Shown here one piece after another: positions 13,642-17,481 of a stretch of DNA of 17,481 nt. The stretch comes from Planctomycetota bacterium. Its GTDB lineage: Bacteria > Planctomycetota > Phycisphaerae > WQYP01 > JAJZKY01. The stretch is taken from contig JAJZKY010000015.1 of the NCBI GenBank assembly GCA_021803885.1, forward strand, positions 1-17,481. The letters run 5' to 3'. Each line of letters begins with the position of its first letter. Position 1 is the first letter of the stretch. The notes beneath the pieces were generated by a model. That model was given only the letters and a program-made list of their open reading frames with translations, did no database searches and was not told the DNA's origin. Position numbers and translations under genes: made by a program.

Positions 13642-15237
13642 GTGGCCAGAATCTCCACCAAAACGCAGACCCAAGCCCGAGTTGCCGAACAAGGCTACCT
13701 ACTGATCGGCCTGCTCTTTCTGGCTGCCCTGATTCTCGTTGCCATCGCCATCGCCGCGCCAGAGATCGGCAAACAGATTCAGCGCGAAAAAGAGGTGGAG
13801 GCTGTCCACCGCGGCGAACAATACAAGCGCGCCATTCAGCTGTACTACCGCAAATTGGGCCAATATCCGGCCTCCATGGATCAACTGAAAAATACCAACA
13901 ATGTCCGCTTCCTTCGCCAAGATTACGTTGACCCGCTGACCGGCAAAAAAGATTGGGTTCTCTTACATTTTGGTGAGGTTCCCATGGTTGCCATGGGACT
14001 CTTTGGCCAACCGGGTGGCGGAGCTGCGGCTGGTGGAATTCCCGGGGCAACTCCCGCAGGTGCGATGCCGGGCGCTGCAGGCGCTCCGAGTTCCAGCTTT
14101 GGTAGTGGCTCTAGCTTCGGAGGAGGATCCAGCTTCGGTGGCGGCTCTAGTTTTGGTGGTGGATCCAGCTTTGGTGGTGGATCCAGTTTTGGTGGAGCCA
14201 GCGGCGGCGGCATGGGCTTTGCTTCTAGTAATGGGCAGAATGCGCCCGCGGCTGGCGGCGCTGCCGACATCTTCACGGACTCCGGCCAGGCGAATGCAGG
14301 ATCTTCTTCCGGTGGCTCGACAACCCCAGGCACCAACACCAACGGCACTGCTTCTGGAACTGCCCCCCAAGGTGCAACAGGATCCACTACCACGGACAGC
14401 AACGGACAGCCGGTTGCTTCGGATCCTTTTGCATGGAGCGGAGTCTGCAAAACTAGTGGCTCTGGCGGCTCCGACGATTTCGATTCCTTCTTTAACTCCC
14501 CTTTTGATTCCGATTCCTCCAGCACCTCTGGTCAAAATGGTTCCGCGTCTTCCGGGGGCTTTGGCTCCTCCAATAATGGCTCTTCGCAGGGAAATTCTGG
14601 TTCCTTCGGTGGAGGTGGTTCTTCTTTTGGTGGTGGCTCCAGCTTCGGCGGCGGCTCTAGTTTTGGCGGTGGTTCCTCTTTTGGTGGTGGCTCCAGTTTT
14701 GGTGGCGGCGGTTCTTTTGGTGGAGGAGCTGCCGGTTCGCCCGGGGGCGCAATGCCCGGTGTTGGTGGTGGCATGTCCGCTACTCCCGGCTCCAGCGGCA
14801 GTAGTTCCGGCGACGGAACCTTCGGCGGCTCGCCCACGGTTGGAGCTCCCATCGTCGGGGTTTCCATTCCGCTGAACAAAAAATCGATGATCACCTACCG
14901 CAAACAAAAGTCCTATTGCAAGTGGGCCTTTGTGTATAACCCTATGGAAGATATGATGAATAGCGGCGGCGGAGGCGCGCCAGGGGGGATGCCTCCCGGT
15001 GGGGGAACGCCCATCGGTGGCGCTGGCGCTATGCCGACAACGGGCATGGGTGGCGGTTCCGGCATGGGTGGGGGTTCCGGCTTTGGCGGCGGCTCCAGCT
15101 TTGGTGGTGGTTCTTCTTTTGGCGGTGGCTCAGGCTTTGGTGGTGGACCCAGCAGTCCCAGCCCTGGTGGTCCCGGCATGGGATCTCCCTCTCCCGGAGG
15201 CTCGGGAGCTTCGAATGGGTCTGGGAGCGGTTTTTAG
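13642..15237 (+). CDS. Glycine-rich pseudopilin (GspG-like, SSFGGG repeats)
   Basis: A 531-aa preprotein from GTG 13642. The leader MARISTKTQTQARVAEQG is followed by YLLIGLLFLAALILVAIAIAAP, a prepilin cleavage site plus N-helix. Then comes a GspG-like body (about 45-115) with QLYYRKLGQYPASMDQL and YVDPLTGKKDW. The rest is glycine/serine-rich: three arrays of SSFGGG-type hexapeptides separated by low-complexity segments, a DPFAWSGVC segment (Cys269) and a conserved-looking block around 402-434 with PIVGV, KKSMITYRK and YCKWAFVYNP (Cys426). +5 is Gly, not the usual Glu. Such length is far beyond the roughly 140-170 aa of normal pseudopilins. Exported along the pilus path, it may form a pilus-associated or surface polymer; this is inference. 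The start is uncertain: an in-frame TTG at 13564 gives 557 aa, and no good Shine-Dalgarno is visible for either. Confidence 0.8.
   Translation: MARISTKTQTQARVAEQGYLLIGLLFLAALILVAIAIAAPEIGKQIQREKEVEAVHRGEQYKRAIQLYYRKLGQYPASMDQLKNTNNVRFLRQDYVDPLTGKKDWVLLHFGEVPMVAMGLFGQPGGGAAAGGIPGATPAGAMPGAAGAPSSSFGSGSSFGGGSSFGGGSSFGGGSSFGGGSSFGGASGGGMGFASSNGQNAPAAGGAADIFTDSGQANAGSSSGGSTTPGTNTNGTASGTAPQGATGSTTTDSNGQPVASDPFAWSGVCKTSGSGGSDDFDSFFNSPFDSDSSSTSGQNGSASSGGFGSSNNGSSQGNSGSFGGGGSSFGGGSSFGGGSSFGGGSSFGGGSSFGGGGSFGGGAAGSPGGAMPGVGGGMSATPGSSGSSSGDGTFGGSPTVGAPIVGVSIPLNKKSMITYRKQKSYCKWAFVYNPMEDMMNSGGGGAPGGMPPGGGTPIGGAGAMPTTGMGGGSGMGGGSGFGGGSSFGGGSSFGGGSGFGGGPSSPSPGGPGMGSPSPGGSGASNGSGSGF
14092..14199 (+). repeat. 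SSFGGG repeat array 1 (six 18-base units)
   Basis: Six consecutive 18-base units encode SSFGSG, SSFGGG (four times) and SSFGGA. The units differ mainly at third positions and in Ser/Gly codon choice, while the peptide stays nearly constant, suggesting selection on the protein rather than recent duplication alone. Confidence 0.9.
14602..14727 (+). repeat. SSFGGG repeat array 2
   Basis: Six to seven hexapeptide-like units (SFGGGG, SSFGGG four times, SSFGGGG, SFGGG), longer than array 1 and with single-glycine length changes at the ends, compatible with slippage or unequal crossover. Confidence 0.9.
15043..15147 (+). repeat. G-M/F-GGGS repeat array 3
   Basis: Encodes two GMGGGS, then GFGGGS, SFGGGS, SFGGGS and GFGGGP. 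Phe is replaced by Met in the first units. It lies after the conserved YNPMED block and forms the C-terminal tail with a Ser/Pro/Gly end. Confidence 0.88.
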
Positions 15238-15332
15238 CTGTGTTATTGCACTTGCAGTTTCGCACAAGCGGGTCGCAGGGAGCTTTCTTGGGAACCAATT
15301 CGGTCAAGGATTGAATGGGTCAAAAAAAACAC

Positions 15333-15363
15333 TTGCATCTTCTGGGCAAAATGGGTGTAGTAT
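15333..15363 (+). promoter_or_regulatory. Possible promoter of the small membrane protein gene
   Basis: TTGCAT (15333-15338) and TAGTAT (15358-15363) resemble sigma-70 elements with a 19-base spacer; TGTAGT at 15356 gives 17. It lies directly upstream of the structured leader and 87 bases before the ATG. Weak but well placed. Confidence 0.35.
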
Positions 15364-15375
15364 TCAGACCAAACA

Positions 15376-15420
15376 GCCCCAAGCCGTACAGTGCGACCAC
15401 ACGGGTCGGCGTTTTGGGGC
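15376..15420 (+). ncRNA. Structured leader (nested hairpins) upstream of the small membrane protein gene
   Basis: GCCCCAA (15376-15382) pairs with TTGGGGC (15414-15420), enclosing a second stem CGACC (15394-15398) with GGTCG (15404-15408) and loop ACACG. If the promoter at 15333-15363 is real, this would be the 5' leader RNA. It matches no riboswitch class I can recognise. Could be a protein-binding leader or a DNA operator. Confidence 0.35.
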
Positions 15421-15449
15421 CATGATCGCAAGGACATGCGAGGTGCCAT

Positions 15450-15719
15450 ATGCATTACATCATTGCCATGTGGATTGTCTGGGGCATGTTGGCCGCGTCG
15501 TTGCTGGGGCTGCTGATGTATCGCGGCAATCTGACGCGCTATGAGGATGACCAACTTTTCCTGAGCGACTCCAATCAAATTGAGCACCAGATCCAAGATG
15601 AAATCTTGGTTAAAATTAAAAAAATTGAACCCGTCATCCGTATCTTCGGAGGCGTTACAGGATTGATCACCGTCGTCATCGTTGGCTTTTATGTCTATGA
15701 TGCGATTCGACAATTCTAA
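15450..15719 (+). CDS. Small two-helix membrane protein of unknown function
   Basis: An 89-aa protein I do not recognise by name. Helix 1 spans about residues 3-24 (YIIAMWIVWGMLAASLLGLLMY) and helix 2 about 65-85 (VTGLITVVIVGFYVYDAI). Between them is a polar, acidic then basic stretch with EDDQLFLSDSNQIEHQIQDEI, which would be on one face of the membrane with both termini on the other. No catalytic motif is visible. AGGTG (15441-15445) lies 4 bases before ATG 15450, slightly close. It has its own possible promoter and structured leader, so it is probably not part of the pilus operon. The next gene starts 166 bases downstream. Codon use and coherent topology support a real gene. Confidence 0.7.
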   Translation: MHYIIAMWIVWGMLAASLLGLLMYRGNLTRYEDDQLFLSDSNQIEHQIQDEILVKIKKIEPVIRIFGGVTGLITVVIVGFYVYDAIRQF

Positions 15720-15885
15720 GCGGTTGCCCTAGGAGTTTTTACAAAGGATCGTGCCGTTGCGCATGGATTGGCGGTATTTGCCAGTGCTGTGCGTTCCGGG
15801 CGATCTTTTGTGTTTCGTGTCGAGATGTGAGGCCGCGCCCAGATCCTTTCGGCGATGCGCGTGGCTTGTACAGATTGGAACCGAG

Positions 15886-16194
15886 ATGCGAAAACAGATT
15901 TTCGGAGAAAATATGGCGTGGACAGAGCGGTTTGTATGTGACGTGTGCAACAAGATCAAAGGGGATTCCGAGACGTGGTGGCTTGCGATGCAGGATTGTC
16001 AGCCCTCCCTGGGGGATAGCGCATCGCATCCGTTGCTCAAGTTGCTGCCTTGGAACCACGTCCTTGCCCACAGCTCGGACGCCCGCCATTTATGTGGGGC
16101 AGTATGCGTGCATAAGTACTTGGATCGCTGGATGGGGGATCTGCTGGCTGCGGACGGCGTGCCTGAGTGCGGAGCCGATGTCGCCAAAAAATAG
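15886..16194 (+). CDS. Small four-cysteine (possible zinc-binding) conserved hypothetical protein
   Basis: A 102-aa protein. FVCDVC gives one CxxC pair, and HLCGAVCVHK a CxxxC pair about 46 residues later, so a zinc-ribbon-like site is possible. The sequence between reads WWLAMQDC...LKLLPWNHVLA, a pattern with the WWL and LPWN words that I recall in small acidobacterial proteins of unknown function. The start is chosen at ATG 15886 because those relatives, as remembered, begin MRKQIFGE. The frame extends upstream to ATG 15751, but those 45 residues look random. GGAA (15877-15880) is the only Shine-Dalgarno-like sequence. It converges with cdsA, with 12 bases between stops. Function unknown. 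Confidence 0.65.
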   Translation: MRKQIFGENMAWTERFVCDVCNKIKGDSETWWLAMQDCQPSLGDSASHPLLKLLPWNHVLAHSSDARHLCGAVCVHKYLDRWMGDLLAADGVPECGADVAKK

Positions 16195-16206
16195 TTGGTC
16201 CCAGCT

Positions 16207-17037
16207 TCAAAATAAATACGTTTGCTGCAACAGCAGTATGTACCAAAGCACGGGAAGTGCGACTAGTAGAGAGTCAATGCGATCCAGCATGCCGCCGTGA
16301 CCGGGCAATAGTGTGCCGGAGTCCTTTACATCGGCGCCGCGCTTCAGTGCCGACTCCAGCAGGTCGCCAATTTGAGCCGCGATATTGAGAATCGTCGCCA
16401 ACAGCGCCCAATACCACCAGGGGCGCGGATACAGCAGCAGAATATATCCATGCTGAAAGAACAGATTCCCCAGACCCATGACGCACAGACCCCAGAAGAT
16501 GCTGCCACCCAGCGAGCCAGCAGCGCCCTCCCAGGTCTTCTTCGGGCTAATCACGGGAGCCATTCTGTGTCGGCCCCAGGCGCGGCCCACGTAGAGAGCG
16601 GTGATGTCTCCAGCCCAGACCACGACCATCAGAAACAACAGCAGCGCCGCGCCATTCTCTTGCGAGAGCAGCAGTAACATCAGTGTCAGCGGATAGATTA
16701 CATAGATCAGGCCAAAAAAAGAGTACGACGTGTCTGCCAAAATCCGGAAGAGCGGCGAGCGCAGCGTGGAGACACCCAAGAGTAACAACCCACAAATACC
16801 CAAGAGGGGCAGCAACAGTCCGGGCATCCAATACGCGCCGGCGAAGAGTCCCGCGCCGCAGATCAGCACCAAAGCGCGCGGCGACTGCGTGCCAGACGTG
16901 TCGGCCAACACCAGATATTCGTGGAGCGCCAACTCCCCAACACAGGCGGCAGCAAGCACTTGCAGCCAATACGGTGCGCCGAGCACTAGCAGCAACACCA
17001 GCGGAATCAAAAGGGCCGCCGTAAGAATACGCTTCAT
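16207..17037 (-). CDS. cdsA: Phosphatidate cytidylyltransferase (CDP-diglyceride synthase)
   Basis: An integral membrane enzyme that makes CDP-diacylglycerol from CTP and phosphatidate, the branch point to all bacterial phospholipids. It is 276 aa with about eight hydrophobic segments. The family signature is complete: S229-x-x-K-R, then K238-D239, then PGHGGMLDRID (245-255), the metal- and CTP-binding motif. Upstream motifs WAGD (141-144) and SPKKTWEG (164-171) are also present. It begins MKRILTAALLIPLVL, usual for CdsA. The gene is on the minus strand, 122 bases after uppS, the classical uppS-cdsA pair. No clear Shine-Dalgarno precedes the ATG at 17037; the stretch before it is A/T-rich. 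Confidence 0.96.
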   Translation of the reverse strand: MKRILTAALLIPLVLLLVLGAPYWLQVLAAACVGELALHEYLVLADTSGTQSPRALVLICGAGLFAGAYWMPGLLLPLLGICGLLLLGVSTLRSPLFRILADTSYSFFGLIYVIYPLTLMLLLLSQENGAALLLFLMVVVWAGDITALYVGRAWGRHRMAPVISPKKTWEGAAGSLGGSIFWGLCVMGLGNLFFQHGYILLLYPRPWWYWALLATILNIAAQIGDLLESALKRGADVKDSGTLLPGHGGMLDRIDSLLVALPVLWYILLLQQTYLF

Positions 17038-17159
17038 GCCAAAAGGGCTGCTTTCTGCGAAAAAATTATTGCCAAGTATTGCATCAATCTTGTTTTGTGG
17101 TTCAGCCTGAATTCTATACGAGCGTGGAGTGGAACAGTAGATTTTGCGGGGCAGAAAAA

Positions 17160-17481
17160 TCAGGATTGTACGAAAGCTGCATCTTGCGCAGGAGTTTTGG
17201 CTGGGGATGGTTTCTCTCCCAAACCACCATAACGGCGCTCACGGCGTTGATAGGCGGCGATGGCCTCCAGCAAATGCTTGCCGCGAAAGTCTGGCCAGAA
17301 GCGTTCGGTGACGTAAATCTCAGCGTAGGCGATCTGCCAGAGTAGAAAATTGCTGATACGCATCTCGCCGCTGGTGCGAATCACTAGATCGGGGTCGGGC
17401 ATATGCGCTGTATAAAGATGCTGACCGATGGCCTCTTCGGTGATCTGCTGTGCGCAACTCTCCACACTGCTCAACCACATT
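17160..17481 (-). CDS. uppS: Undecaprenyl diphosphate synthase (5' truncated by window edge)
   Basis: The C-terminal 106 residues of cis-prenyltransferase UppS, which makes the C55 lipid carrier for peptidoglycan and surface polysaccharides. The diagnostic motif [19 protein letters not shown] then [19 protein letters not shown] is complete, including the catalytic-site RTSGE arginine and the SNFLLWQ substrate-contact segment. The reading frame runs to the window edge, so the N-terminal active-site Asp lies outside. The protein ends with a short tail after [11 protein letters not shown] that is rich in Pro and Ala. It lies upstream of cdsA on the minus strand. Normal and apparently intact within the visible part. 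Confidence 0.95.
   Translation of the reverse strand, partial: MWLSSVESCAQQITEEAIGQHLYTAHMPDPDLVIRTSGEMRISNFLLWQIAYAEIYVTERFWPDFRGKHLLEAIAAYQRRERRYGGLGEKPSPAKTPAQDAAFVQS

Noticed and set aside
13923..14525. Minus-strand frame with repeated PPPKLE/PPPKEE peptides
   Set aside because: It is simply the reverse complement of the SSFGGG array; the plus frame has the prepilin signal and a conserved block.
15751..15885. Upstream extension of the four-cysteine protein
   Set aside because: The extra 45 residues have no motif and look random; ATG 15886 gives the family-like N-terminus.
17038..17159. Promoter between uppS and cdsA (TATAGAAT-like, minus strand)
   Set aside because: No acceptable -35 at proper spacing. 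uppS-cdsA read-through is the simpler explanation.

Overview
The window looks like chromosomal DNA of an Acidobacteriota (Terriglobia / Acidobacteriaceae-type) bacterium. This is inferred from the moderately high G+C, the yicC-gmk-rpoZ-coaBC-uracil-DNA glycosylase run, a type IV pilus cluster with LolA inside it, small proteins of kinds I recall from acidobacterial genomes, and families of short palindromic intergenic repeats. No rRNA, tRNA, CRISPR array or complete insertion sequence was seen.

Layout. (1) 1-4293, plus strand: a housekeeping block with the 3' part of yicC, then gmk, rpoZ, coaBC and a family-4-type Fe-S uracil-DNA glycosylase. (2) 4294-6078: an accessory stretch. An A/T-richer DUF3800 gene stands alone, flanked by inverted copies of a hairpin repeat whose third copy lies between rpoZ and coaBC. 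It is followed by about 650 bases of non-coding repeat debris, including a 162-base imperfect palindrome. (3) 6079-15237, plus strand: a type IV pilus / type II secretion-like assembly cluster in the order prepilin, lolA, pilC (platform), pilB (extension ATPase), pilM-like, pilN, pilO, pilP/GspC-like, and a very unusual glycine-rich pseudopilin. Many junctions overlap (ATGA or TGATG), which suggests translational coupling. No secretin, retraction ATPase or prepilin peptidase is present, so these must be encoded elsewhere. (4) 15238-16194: two small genes of unknown function, a two-helix membrane protein behind a structured leader and a four-cysteine protein. (5) 16207-17481, minus strand: cdsA and the 3' part of uppS, which converge on the small Cys-rich gene.

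How the parts work together. The pilus genes supply the cytoplasmic motor (PilB), the inner-membrane platform (PilC), the alignment complex (PilM/N/O/P-like) and two substrates, a conventional Glu5 prepilin and the glycine-rich pseudopilin. LolA, coupled to the prepilin gene, may help deliver lipoproteins such as a secretin pilotin to the outer membrane. UppS and CdsA supply lipid carriers and phospholipid precursors for the envelope.

The most unusual items are the 531-residue pseudopilin, which has three SSFGGG-type arrays and no Glu at +5; the DUF3800 gene between inverted hairpin repeats; the PilM-like protein that seems to lack normal nucleotide-binding motifs; and the structured RNA-like leader before the small membrane protein. 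Everything comes from reading the sequence and remembered family motifs; no database search was possible.
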